Notes under the pieces: model-generated
What the model was told of the DNA's origin: nothing
The model's input: the letters and a program-made list of their open reading frames with translations, nothing else
Databases searched by the model: none
Shown: positions 45,786 through 57,439 of the stretch, in pieces
Layout of the letters: each line of letters starts with the position of its first letter
How positions within the stretch are numbered: position 1 is the first letter of the stretch
Program-made: the position numbers and the translations under genes
Source: Areca catechu
Taxonomy: Eukaryota; Streptophyta; Magnoliopsida; Arecales; Arecaceae
DNA length: 64,000 nt
Direction of reading: 5' to 3'
Assembly: GCA_021397845.1 (NCBI GenBank)
Contig: CM038051.1
Span: 16,216,827-16,280,826 of the forward strand

Positions 45786-47580
45786 TGACAAAATAAATGC
45801 ATCTACTTTACATGTGTTTCTAGTAGCTTCTCAATTAATTTCTTCTTATTAAATGTTGACCAATGACCAGATATTTTCTTTTGGACTTTGCCTGATAGGT
45901 GGCTCGTATGGCTAGCTTGGCTATCTAGATACGATTAAATCTAAATCAAATGGTGGATTCTATATATAGTGATGATATGAGCAGCTAGATATTATTCATA
46001 TATCAAAAATTATATAATTTGAAGATCTTATTCTATGCATCAAATAGTAAAAAAAATAAATAATTAAAATAACATGTGATAATATTTTTTTGACCATTTA
46101 ATTCGTAAGTTAAGAATTCCTAAATTTTTTAATTTTTTATATATAAATAATTTAGAAGTATTGGATCATGTTCAGCAGCTCAAATCACTAATATGGGACT
46201 CTCATTATTTAATCTGGACTTGATCTTATTTGAGTGAAGATCTAGTTAAATGTAATCGAGGATTTAGGACCTTGAGGCAAGGGGGCCATCCCGGTCATTC
46301 TATCACATTCCTTCCAGATTCCATACCTGGAACGAGTGCGAGACCCTAAAATCCATCTATGACCTAATTCGTTATGGCTATCTCATCTTCATTCGGATCG
46401 AATTAGGCATCGATATGGCCATCCCGATAAGGACGAGTCTTAATTCTTTTTTTTTAAGGATGTATGATGCTTCAAATGGCTAATCGATGTTGGGAGGAAG
46501 AGGAAAAAATAGATACTTACCTTTTTTTTTCTTTTTTTTAACTTATGCATCGGTGTCAGCATCCTAGAGAGAGGGGCATGGTTGATGCCATTCGGTTCCA
46601 TGATGAAATGAGCACTCAAAAAAGAGGGATCGAGGAAGGACCTCTCGAGAAGGAAAAGGGCAGAGAGAGAGAAGGGAGGAGGGAGGTAGTTGGATTTTCC
46701 ATGACAAGGCAATTGGGAGAGGGAGGGAGGAGGAAGAAACGAGGCAGTCATCAGCTAATCCTACTTTAATAACTCTAATTTATGAATGATATACAAATCT
46801 TGAAGCAATTTTATTTTAAACACGAATCATTGCTTCACATGAGAGAAATCTGGGTAAGTCACGAGCATTTTTTTTAATGGGCAAATCCGATATTTGTCTA
46901 GTGGATGGTACAATAAAATGAAAGAAAGATAAAAGAGATAAGAAAGAAACTTTTTAAAAAAAATTCATGTGATCGAGACCTGGATTGAAATGTTGAATGA
47001 ACATAAAGAAAAAGTTCTATTGTGAGCCTTGCCACAAAAGGGAAAAGTGCCTTACCATGGAAGGGAGAAGAAGAAAGGAAGAAGAAGGCTGCTCAAATTC
47101 TTCATTTTTTTAAAAATTTCAACAATACTTGCTAATGATGTTTCTACTTGTTTTTTAAAATTTATATTTTTTTATCAAACTTATAAAAAAAATTCAATCT
47201 AAAAACTATGATTTAGTAAGTTATTATCATTATTTTTTTAGTTGTATTTTATTTTATATCGGAACATATAAATGTTATATGTTTTCTTTTATTTAATTAA
47301 ACTAGACAATAGTGGATTGGAAATGAAAGGCTTTAGAGTCTGAGATCTAGTTGCAACAAGTCCGAGAATTCAAATTAAGGTATGAATATTAATAAACTAA
47401 ATTTTGATTATTACTTAATAATTATTAAAAATATTTGAAAAATTAATGAAAATAATGAATATAAATAATATAAATCTCTAAACAAGTTTTTCAAAGGTTT
47501 AATAACTTTTAAATTATTATTAATATGAATTAATAAAAATATTAAAAATTCTAATAAATTTTAAAAAGTATATATGGATT
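45786..47580. other. Intergenic, no gene seen
   Basis: AT-rich. A purine-rich stretch (46600-46740) creates opposed open frames without family resemblance. Nothing else recognised. Confidence 0.45.
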
Positions 47581-47582
47581 GA

Positions 47583-48830
47583 TGTGGGGTTAACCCCCTA
47601 TCCTCAGTATGCCAAGAATTTCTAAGTAGAACAAAGGCACAAGCAATCATCGGCCATCTTTAGGATGAAGTGAGACTACATTTAGGTCTCCCTTAGCATC
47701 GATGACCTTCGACGTCAAGCCTTTCACAGGATGTTTATATGCAAAATATTTGCTCAAATAGAACATCAATAAAACATGTACGACAAAGATGAAGGCATAT
47801 CACTTCAGTTGTCTTTAAAGTTTCTTGATAGAGCAACACCAGTTATATGTCATCTTCACGAGATGCCTCATCCAAAGTCTAGTCCTAGCACCCGAAGTAG
47901 AAGCTGCACTGCTAAACTCCTTCAGTTTGGCCGACCTTAGATCATGACGAAGGACCACATTTCTCTCTCTTCGTTATTCAAAGTTCGGTCCTACTTAAAC
48001 GAATCAAGCCAATGCCTTGAAGCATTCGATTGGGTTGATTCTCGGTTGCAAATTAACCCTCGGCTACCACGAGAAGGTTCTTTGGTCTATGATCAATAAA
48101 GGCCACATAAACTACTTCGACCGTATAACCTTCGGGGGAGGTGTTAAGTCCTTCAATCCTACAGACCCTCAGCCCTGATACTAACCCCCAGGATGACTCT
48201 GGATCCTTATACTAAAGGATGAATAAGCCTCCTTAGTAAAACTCTACATGGCAGTCCAGAGAGGAACCCATTGACACTCATTTCCATGCATATCTCAGTA
48301 TGGATAGGCAAATAAATCCCGCAATCCATAATAAATACTTGCAATTAAAAAAATATGACTGGATCATGATGTGGTCCACTTCACCATTAAAAAGTATGGT
48401 TGGCAGTACAGAAGGGATAAATCTCCAATTAATGGGAAGTAGACATTTTAAGTACGTGATGCAATTCTCCAATGCCATTCAGGACAAAATCATCAAAACT
48501 ATCATTCCTTGCTAGGCGCATGAGGATATTTCCTCTTTCAAAAATGTCCTTTCCACCCACCTATAAAAGGAGACTCCCTGGGAGCTCCCAAGGTAATGCA
48601 ATATCTTTTCAAGCACACCCTGACTCTCTTAGAACCCCACTCTCTTTTCTTCCTTTCTATCATTTAACTTGAGTGTTGGAGGGCCTTCGGCGGAGCTATC
48701 TCTGGTTAGGGCTTCTTTTGCAGGTATAGCCACAAGCCTCACTCCTGCAGTATCTTTAGCACTTGAGCATGATCTAGCTCCATTATGGATATGGCATAGG
48801 CTCCTTTAATCCAATTTATAGGTACTCATA
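47583..48830 (+). mobile_element. LTR-like fragment, Ty3/gypsy type
   Basis: Begins TGTGGGGTTAACCCCC. A TATA box TATAAAAG (48562-48569) is followed by the LTR R/U5 motif ACTTGAGTGTTGGAGGGCCT, then TCGGCGGAG ... CTTCTTTTGCAGG (48670-48725). The same motif occurs at 14868-15095 and 60733-60800. The 3' end and a target duplication could not be identified. It could be a solo LTR or the remains of a larger element. Confidence 0.5.
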
Positions 48831-48864
48831 ATTATTAATTTCATATTTTTTTAAACTAGACTGA

Positions 48865-50010
48865 CCCGATAGCAAGTAATAGAAGGATCCAGATTTGGAT
48901 GGCATTTTGAAAAAATGAAAAAAGATCGATATCAATAGAAATGTAATTTTCGTGGACTTGAAAATAGAGGAGGTGGAGTCACCCGATTGAAACAATACTT
49001 GGTAGGTGACTTTGATGATGTCAAGAAGTATCCAAAGGTATGCAGAGCTTATGATGATGAGAGAGCATAAGTAGAAAGAAAATGAGATGAAGATAGTATC
49101 CAAAGCTCGAAGAGAAGTATTTGATTATTAGACATCTCAATTATATATTCATGTACACTTGGATGATGATAACGATCATGTTGATCCAGATGATTTAGAG
49201 GTAGCTCATGTACAAAAGACTATCTGGGCTTCTCGACGGGACCGGTGGTAATATGAGGAGGTTTTACGATAGAGTACAATTTGGATGCTCTTAATTTGAG
49301 AATGATGATAGCTCTAGTACAGCAGAAAGATCATGTTCATATTTACAATCTACTAAATTAAAGAGGAGTCAATCTACAATGATAAAATCATCTTTAATCA
49401 AATTTTTGTTCAGTGTATTTGAAAAGAATTAGAAAAAAAGCTCAATAGTAATCAGCATTAATGATCTGATTCTTATAGCGTGTCCAAATATATAGTCAAA
49501 ACCATTGAAAATTGAGGACTATATAAATAAGGATAGTAAAAAATAATCAGGAAGAGAAATAGCTAACTAGTTTTATTTTAGCCATATTCCAACATGGACG
49601 GTGGTAAATACATACTTTCGATTGATGATAGTATAATGCAAAAAACCTATCCAGGTATTGATTCTCTTATACCCTACGAGATACATAGATCATATTTGTA
49701 ATAACAAGTCATAAATATTAAAACATGTATTAAGAATTACAAAAGATAATGGAATACTTATGGGATGACGTTGATGTATAATGGTTCCTCCGATCCTACT
49801 AGAAAGAGTATTATCAACTTTCTAGTATATTGTGATAGGATAACCATTTTTCATATTTCAATTAAAGCTTCAGACAAAATACATGACTTTAGATATATTT
49901 TGAGCTTGATGAGGAATGTAGTTGATGAAATTGATGAATAGTATATTATCCAAGTGGTTACAAATAATAAAGCAAATTATAGGAAAGCAAGAAAGGATCC
50001 GAAGGAAAGG
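48865..50010 (+). pseudogene. hAT transposase fossil (BED finger plus DUF659)
   Basis: A degenerate plant hAT-type transposase. At about 48964, GGGVTRLKQYLVGDFDDVKK then YPKVC is the end of the BED zinc finger (consensus GGVSRLKxHLAG...VKxCPxVP). An acidic linker with DDDNDHVDPDDLEVA follows. At about 49640-49995 comes the DUF659 region: YPGIDSLIPYEI, RKSIINFLVYCDRITIFHIS, IKASDKIHDFRYILSLMRNV, VDEIDE and VVTNNKANYRKA. Frame changes and stops are frequent, and the catalytic and dimerisation C-terminus is absent. No terminal inverted repeats were found. Confidence 0.8.
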
Positions 50011-50230
50011 AAAGAAAAGAAAAGTATCTAAAGTAACTAAGCTCAAGTAATATAGATCGTAGCCTTTTTTTCATATAATTTTAATATTTTTATTTTATCA
50101 ACTATTTATGTAGCATCGGAGATCATTGCCCGATAATCAAGAAAAAATCTTCAACAACTAGAAAAATCATAAAACATTATAATATTAGTTTTAAATAAAA
50201 TAAATTTATCATAAATATATCATTTTAGAA

Positions 50231-50233
<3 letters not shown>
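50011..50233. other. AT-rich, no gene seen
   Basis: Short spacer after the hAT fossil. Confidence 0.4.

Positions 50234-50234
<1 letters not shown>

Positions 50235-50276
<42 letters not shown>
50235..50276. repeat. (AT)n microsatellite
   Basis: About 20 AT units, followed by GTGTGAGTGTG. Confidence 0.9.
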
Positions 50277-50281
<5 letters not shown>

Positions 50282-50410
50282 AGTGTGTACCAGGATGCCC
50301 GATTGAAATGGCCATAGAGATATGGTGGGACGTGGGATGTCTTGTTCTAAGTAAAAATTGGGACTCTCCTTCTCATAGGATTTTAAACCTTAAATATAAC
50401 GAAGTCAAAC

Positions 50411-50411
<1 letters not shown>

Positions 50412-50450
<39 letters not shown>

Positions 50451-50451
50451 A
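50412..50451. repeat. (AT)n(GT)n microsatellite
   Basis: AT run grading into GT, immediately before the tail of a SINE copy. Confidence 0.9.
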
Positions 50452-50625
50452 TTTTTTTTTTTATAAGAAAAAGGAGAGGAGGGATAAATCCCGGTGTAGC
50501 AACCCCTACCGGTTCCAATCTCGATGAGTATGTCAGCCCGACCCTCCCTACCACTGGTGAGTTTGTCAGCTTGACATCGCTACCAACCGGACTACTGTCT
50601 CAGCGATGCTTGATGTTAAACATAG
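50452..50625 (-). mobile_element. SINE fragment
   Basis: A T-run, then AAAAAGGAGAGGAGGGATAA ATCCCGGTGTAGC, matching GGATAGGAGGGAATAAACCC of the 32560 copy in order. TATGTCAGCCCGAC follows. The head is missing. Confidence 0.6.
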
Positions 50626-51270
50626 CAAAATAGTTGTGATTAAATAACACATGCCTATTTAGAAATTATTTAGCTGCTCTTTACGATAGTTTTTTTTTTT
50701 TTTTTTTTGGCTTGAACCATGTTGACCAAACATTATTGCAACGGGCATGTAATGATAATCAACAAGTTTGACTTGATCTCCTTGCAAATCGACAAGCGTC
50801 CACCTTAAGTGCCTTGCTACATGTGCCTATCCTCAGTACTCACGAGGATGTCACCTAAAGTTCATAATTATAAAAACAAAGTGTTATCACCACCAGCGTA
50901 TCATGACCCTTAGTATCACAATATTCAATTTATCTTCGAGTGCCTGGAAGACTACTAAAGTGCATTAAAGCTATGTTCTTTTAAAACATTTTCTTAATCA
51001 TGATTTAGACCATTACTTAACCAACGCAAATCACCAATCCATAGCTATAAGAGAATCGTATCAAAAACGGTCAGCTTTGCATGCTCGAAAAGAAAACCGC
51101 ATTAGCATCAAAAACTACCCCTTCTTTTTCTCATTTGACAAGACTCCCATTCCCAAACAAGAAAAGGACTGAAGTGGTCACTTAACCAAATTTTTTAACA
51201 AAGGATTTTATATACGCGAGACATCGGAAGAACCCTGATGTGGCCCATGAAAAGATGGGGCGCGGCGCCT
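50626..51270. other. Intergenic, no gene seen
   Basis: No coding or repeat signal beyond a 25-bp T-run near 50690-50709. Confidence 0.45.
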
Positions 51271-51275
51271 CAGCT

Positions 51276-52005
51276 TTCGCTTTAAAGTTGACAACTTTAG
51301 TGTCGAGCGAGATTTGATCTAATAGAAGATTTGGCACCAGGGCTCGAAAAATTTTCAATCTCTCGGCAGCTCGCCCTCGATTTTTTTTTTTTTTTTTTAT
51401 TTTTTTTAAGTAAAAAGAATAGCAGGATAAACTTGATATAGCTATCCCATATATTTTCACCATGTCGTGTAATATTTGATTCAAGATATTTAGATTTTCA
51501 TGATCTTTTTTTATCTCTTTTTTATCGAGAGATAACTACGTCGACCTGATATCACCAAGACACCAACCGATAAAATGAAGAAACAAATAATAAAATCTTG
51601 ATCTCTCGTTTACACCAACTATCATGGATTCTAGAAAATAAACTCGATTTTTGCTTTAAAGTCGACAACTTTAGTATCGAGCGAGATTTAGTCTAATGAA
51701 AGATTTGGAACCGGGACTCGAGAAACTTTCACCTCTCAATGGCTTGCCTTCATTTTTTTTTTTTTAAAGTAAAAGGAATAGAAGGATAAACCCGATATAG
51801 CTATTTCACGGGCTTCTATCCTACCAGGTAATATTCGATTCAAGGTACTTAGATTTTCACAATCTTTATCCATCTCTTTTTCCATCGAGAGAAGGTGAGT
51901 ATGCCAACATGACACAACTAAGATGTTGATCGATAGAATGAAGAAATAAAGAAGGAAAATCTTTATCTCTTACTTACGCCAACCATCGTGGATTCTATGA
52001 AATAA
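51276..52005. repeat. Tandem duplication of about 374 bp containing SINE sequence
   Basis: TTTAAAGTTGACAACTTTAG then TGTCGAGCGAGATTTGATC at 51281 recurs as TTTAAAGTCGACAACTTTAG then TATCGAGCGAGATTTAGTC at 51655. The copies stay collinear through a T-run, GATATAGCTAT and CATGGATTCTAGAAAATAA / CGTGGATTCTATGAAATAA. The copies differ at many sites, so the duplication is old. Confidence 0.8.
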
Positions 52006-52112
52006 TTTTTGAATTTAATCAAGTTATCCATGGTATCCTATCTCGAATCCATGACTTGTTGATAATGAAATAAAGTCTCTACCAATCGAATTACCGTCTC
52101 GACTTCTTCACA
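51745..52112 (-). mobile_element. SINE, diverged subfamily
   Basis: On the minus strand it begins TCGAGACGGTAATTCGATTG then GTAGAG (A box) and has CATGGATTCGAGATAGG (B box). It runs to GGTTTATCCTTCTATTCCTT and a poly(A) tail. It is the second unit of the local duplication; the first unit (51380-51650) lacks the head. Confidence 0.62.
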
Positions 52113-53395
52113 AGTAAAAGGCATCAGGCAACCGAGCTGCTGGACACCGCATAACTTTCCACCCACTTTGACGTTCTAAAGGTTTTGATGAATCGCACTT
52201 ATTAGTTTAAACGTGATCCTTATCCTAATCATAGCACTGTATGTAGGTGGAAAAGAGAATGGTTTGCTGTGCCTGTTTCATTCAAACAAAAAAAAGTCAC
52301 TCGAGCTTGATAAAATTGCATTTAGCATTACTTATATTTATGTTAAAATATATATTATATTATATTATTTTTAATATATCTCAAATTGAATTTCCTTGCT
52401 AAATAGTGTCTTACTTGCATTTCTAATGCATTCATTCTGGTCCTAGATCTTTCGGCTCAAGGTTATTGCCAAATTTGTTACCTAATGCTTGTTTTTTCTT
52501 TTTTTAAAAAAAAATATTCTGCAATTCATGACCCTTCACTTAAAATAACAGTTATTTTGAAAGATCGGTAGTTAACTAGTTCTAACTTTTAAATTTCAAT
52601 TTTAATTGATTTGTCGTGCATCCAAAATATTTAGTTATATAACTAGTGGAAGTAATGCTCCTTTTTTATCCAATCAGATATGGGACCAGGTTCTTTTTGA
52701 TAATGATGGTTGCTACAATGACCATTCTTATGAAAGGTAAACGAATGATAAATTATATTTGTTTGACAAATGAAAAAGAAAAGAATAATAAAATATTTGA
52801 TTTGAAAGAAAGGTAGACCTGGGGGGTGTGATGAGGTTTAGATTAACTCAGCTCTAACCTAAGCTCTATGCCAAGAAAAGCCAATAGGCTACATCATTGA
52901 AAAAAAAAAAGGAAAGAAAAGATAGAAGGTAAAGTCAATAAGCACCCTATCTGCATTGGCCTTTCCTTAAAGAAATATCAATTCATTGTTGGGTTTGGGA
53001 TTATGGTTTGAGCCATCCGTGACAATCAAGGTGCAAGTTGAATTCTTACAATAGACTTTTATTAGGATTCGAGAACTAATCCTTTCTCGATGTTTTCTGG
53101 TCAAATAAATTCTCAATATAAATCGAATTTTTACGGTAACCGATCCATCCAACTCAATCTCGAACATGCTTGAAAGATTTTATGGTCAAATCGATCTCGA
53201 ACCTTAATCAAATCTTCGTAATAGCCAATCAATCCGACTCGACTACAATCGTGCTCAAACAAACCCATATACAAACTTTTAACCTAGCTTTGCCTATATT
53301 CTGCCCGGGATAATTAAAAAAAAAAAAAAAAAAATTCAAAATCTTAACGGCTTTTAGATCTCCATGATCATGTTCATTGCCGAGCTAAGATATTT
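52113..53395. other. Intergenic, no gene seen
   Basis: AT-rich with A-runs (52898-52912, 53316-53335). A minus-strand frame at 52967-53167 has no family resemblance. Confidence 0.45.
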
Positions 53396-54235
53396 GTTAG
53401 CTTCATTTGCCCTAGAATTTTGCCTTCAACCCAACCCGGTTCCCCAAAGCTAGACTCCAGGGTAAAACCTAGGACCAGAGATCTACTTTTAACCCAAAAG
53501 ATGCACCCAGGGGGTCCACCCCAAAGGTGCGGTCTCCACTAGGGAGGGGGACATAAAGCACAAAGCCAACAAAGCGGACGGGAAAGAGGTTGCACCGTCC
53601 GGTAGGGTTCTGGGTGTCGCACCCACTTTACGATCATGACACGAGCCTTGCCTGCCATTTCCGTCCAACAAGATGGGCCCTGCGGGTACGCTAAATCATT
53701 GGTGTACGCCTGACCCAGCCAACCACAAGGGAGGGCCCGCCCAGTTGGCAAGTGGTGGGCCCCCACCTTCCCCTGTGATCATTCCTTCCCCCCCATCACT
53801 CCCGCCCCCACGGGCCACACACGTGCTTTCCAGCAGTTAATGGGCCCAAGAGATACACGAGAGTGGCAAATGGCAATTACAAGAGAGAACATGGAGAATT
53901 CCCACTTACCATGCTCCGTTTCTTCGTACTTGGAGGAAGCCTAAGAACGCCTCGGCCATGAGCCTACCAAGAGGAAGCAGACGGTGGTGAAGGAGAAAGA
54001 AGATGTTGGATTTTTCCCAAAATGGGGCCTCCATCACCGGTGAAATAAATGGGGCTGGAGGTGCTGCTTTGATGGTTGGAAGGAGGCATAGGGGTCTTGG
54101 AGAAAGGGGGGGGGGGGGGGGGGGGGGGGGTGTGTGAAGTCCGCCGTGGGAAAAAAGAGATGGGGATGGGAAGGGAATCGAGGAGGAATGAATATTGGGT
54201 GCCACAAAGGTTTCAAAAAGGCAATTCATCCCTCC
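53396..54235. other. GC-rich island with a poly(G) run
   Basis: Clearly richer in G and C than its flanks, with many GGGCCC-like words (53690-53850). A 23-base G run (about 54108-54130) is read as poly-Pro on the minus strand. Open frames exist on both strands (53906-54229 minus, 54076-54411 plus), but none resembles a known protein. It may be a decayed LTR or a gene first exon; undecided. Confidence 0.4.
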
Positions 54236-54554
54236 TAAAGTTGCTAATTACCGTACTTATAAGAATAGTAAAAAAAAAAAATGCTGCTTGTTCGGATATA
54301 TTGCTTGGAATCGAAGTAATGGCTAGTTTTACGATTTTTATATTCTATATAAGGTTTTTTTTTGACCTGATATATACTTGGGATTTCAATCCAGGCAAGC
54401 CTTTGCAATGAGATGGCAACCATTTATCATCGTAACCACAACCATTAAAATAATGTATTATCTAAATAAATAATATATATGGTTGTCGCATAATAGTTAT
54501 TATTCTTTTAAGAATTGCTATAACTTTGTAATATTTGCAGCTCCTTCCTATCGT

Positions 54555-54778
54555 CCTTAAATATCTCTATCTATCATGTATATCGGAAGGCGAATAGCAC
54601 TGCTGATTGGATTGTCTCCTTTATTGCTCATCATCCAGGTGACTGATTTTGGAGTCAGGATGACAGTATCTCGATATCTTTTCAGAATTTTCTTTTTCTC
54701 GATCTTCTGGTTTACTCTCGTACCAGAATTGCGTGGCCGCTCGTCTTTATACACAAAAAAAAAAAAAAAAAAAAAAGA
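54555..54778 (+). mobile_element. LINE 3' end with poly(A) tail
   Basis: VYRKANSTADWIVSFIAHHP (about 54580-54640) is the end of the LINE RNase H domain. About 120 bp of 3' UTR and an A22 tail (54756-54776) follow. It is strongly 5'-truncated. Confidence 0.7.
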
Positions 54779-55069
54779 ATTGCTATAACAGGATAATGGC
54801 TTGCTGGTTATTATCGGGTTTGGGTTTTGTACGAAATTTTTTTTTTTTTTTCCCGCAACATAGATGCATTGTTTTTTATATGAATTTTAATACTTTTTTG
54901 TTTTTTTTTTAAATGTATCTCTACAAATCTGGGAGTGGATACATTGCACAATCCAACAATTAATCCATTTGTTACCGTAGTTGTGAGCAACCAGGTGGAG
55001 GATGGAAGCTATAATGGAAAGGAAAGATAGGATTCCTTTTTTTTTTTTATGTTACCATACTAGTGGTGT

Positions 55070-55195
55070 CTATTTGTCATATTTTGTGGAAGGCAAACAA
55101 TATGGTTGACCTGATCGTTTCTTTTATGGTCCAGGTCACAGAGTGGTTGTTTTTTTTGTAGATTTTTTTTTTTTTTTTTTAAAAAAAGAGAAAGA
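55070..55195 (+). mobile_element. LINE 3' end fragment
   Basis: HILWKANNMVDLIVSFMVQ (about 55078-55135) matches the HVYREANRAADWIVSF motif of the same domain and is cut shortly afterwards at a T-run/A-run. Confidence 0.5.
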
Positions 55196-55947
55196 TAGGG
55201 ATAGAGATGGGATAAGGAGAGATGTCACGTTCGACCTTAGGTCTGCTTCGCGGATCAGTAACTTGCTTCCTTGGGCATTAAAGTGGGTAGAAAAAAGAGC
55301 CAAGGCGAGGATATGCGGTGCTCCGGTTTATCCGGGTTTTTTTTTTAAAAAAAAAAGTTGGTGGGGAGTTAGCGTACAAAGTGCCCGAAGCACGAGGCCG
55401 GTGCGAAGTATTTTGTATATATAGAATTGGAGTTTAGGTGAGTCCTTTTCTCGTAGCCTCCTTTGCTAGAGTTTAGTGGAGTATTGATTGGCATTTGAGA
55501 CGAGAGGCTACGTGAGTTTTTTTTTTTTTCTTTTCTTTTCTTTTCTTGTTGGGAGAGGAACGGAGTTTGCGAGGCTGTGCACTGAAATTTTTTACGTGTT
55601 TAACCGGCCGGGGTTACCCATTTCAACACAACCGGAAATCAACATCCTGTGCTTGCGTAAACTAGCTGATATAAACCATCAAATAAAATATGATTTTAAG
55701 TATCATCCAACAAATCTTTGCTTGCAATTGCATGCACTTCTTCTTCCTTGGGCTAACGTAAACTAGCGTACTGATTACTATCTTAAGCATATCATCCAGC
55801 AGAGCATTTTTCTTAATATGCTTTGCATGGCAGGATATGATGCTAATAAGCTTGAGATAGTTATCGATCCATTCTGTAATTAGCTTCGTTTTCTTGAATT
55901 AAGTGATTAGTTAATGTAGTGCCATATGAACTTGGATTTGTCTCGGT

Positions 55948-55950
<3 letters not shown>
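55196..55950. other. Intergenic, no gene seen
   Basis: Contains homopolymers (55338-55356, 55518-55545) and no recognisable gene. Confidence 0.45.

Positions 55951-55980
<30 letters not shown>
55951..55980. repeat. (CT)n microsatellite
   Basis: About 14-15 CT units followed directly by a 17-base T run. Confidence 0.9.
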
Positions 55981-55988
<8 letters not shown>

Positions 55989-56034
55989 TTTTTTTGGGTG
56001 CGGTAGATTGATTTGACACTTTATGCTTTTTATG

Positions 56035-56115
56035 GATTCATGTCGAATTGTACTCATTACATTCATGCAGAGAAACATCAATGTTTGGCATATATCGAAG
56101 GACAAATAGCGGCTC
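56035..56115 (+). mobile_element. LINE RNase H scrap
   Basis: VWHIYRRTNSGSTY (about 56077-56118) parallels WHVYREANSAADW of the same LINE domain. Too short to place its ends. Confidence 0.4.
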
Positions 56116-56118
56116 TAC

Positions 56119-57420
56119 CTACAAGATAGAAGTAGTAAAAGTACAAGTAACCTTTTTTTTTTTTTTTAACACCCACAACGCCGGCCCTGGCCCTGGCCCG
56201 CGAATACATATCAATAATGATGTGATCTTAAAATATGTATCTGGAATTTACCTTCATACCTATTTCTAGAAATAGTTCAAAAATGATGGAGAAGGTTCGG
56301 GCAATACCAATTTTTATCCAGGATTGCGGGGTGTTCCAATTTGAAAGGCATCATGTACGCTAAAGTTCTTTATGATCTTTGCAGGACAGAGCTCGGATAG
56401 CGTTTGGCTTGGATTTGAGGGCTCGAACCCTATTTATACGGGATGGACCGTATCGATTTTTTTTTAAAAATATAAAAATATTAATAAAAAAATTTAAAAT
56501 TAATTTAAATATTTTTAAATATTATTTTAATTATATTTAATAATATTTTATATAACTAAATTTATTAATAATAAAATTTACTGTAAAATTTTTGGCTATC
56601 TCTTTTTCGATATAAGTGATTAAATAAATGTAAAAAAATTGTTTTCCATTTTGTTATGCAATCCGATCTTTTGGTAATCTTCATTGCTGAAAACGAAGAT
56701 ACACGTGTATCGATCACGATCACGATATTTTGCTGTGTCATCGATATGGCATGACAGGATCGGGCATCCATCGAGTGATAGGGTTGGAAGCGACGAGGTA
56801 CGAGCACGGCAACATCGGTAAGAGCCTAGGATGAGACACGTGTTTGCTTTTCCATGCCCCCAAAACTCGATCGGATCATGCGATGGGTCTGGCCTCTAGG
56901 ACGGTACGCAGTTCCGTCGTACACGATGTTTATCGATACGGCGAGACTAACGACGGCCACCAGGATGGTAGCTACCACCTTCATATTGATGGTATCCGGA
57001 CTTTCACACGTGCAGCTGTCCAGTCGTACCATGGGAACATTCCCGTCAATCGTGCTGCGTGACGGATCTAACCATCATGGCATTTATGGATGCGGCAAAT
57101 AGGATAACATCATATGCGTGCAACGACTATGGTCATGGTAGATTTCGAAAATTGGTACCGGTAGGGTGATAAGAATGAAATTATATATTTTCTCCATAAT
57201 AATTATAAAAGAAACTAATAAAAAGAAAAGGAGGTTTAAAGTAATCAAACTTTTAAGAAGGAAAAGCTGATTTACAATATTTATTTTGTTTTAAAACTTC
57301 TTCTTTCAAGATTCTTCGAGTAATAGTTAATACCGGCTAATTTCAATGAGACCAAATTAATAAATACTTGTATATTTAAAATTTTATCTTAAAAAATTAA
57401 TTTATAAATAAAAAATATTA
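56119..57420. other. Intergenic, no gene seen
   Basis: A CGGCCCTGGCCCTGGCCCG run (56180-56200) and AT-rich DNA. Short opposed frames at 56826-57102 have no family resemblance. Confidence 0.45.
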
Positions 57421-57439
57421 AAATATTAAGAGAGGGCCA

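Noticed and set aside
54034..54229. Poly-proline peptide on the minus strand resembling an extensin or formin segment
   Set aside because: The prolines come solely from a 23-base G run on the plus strand, with no flanking domain.
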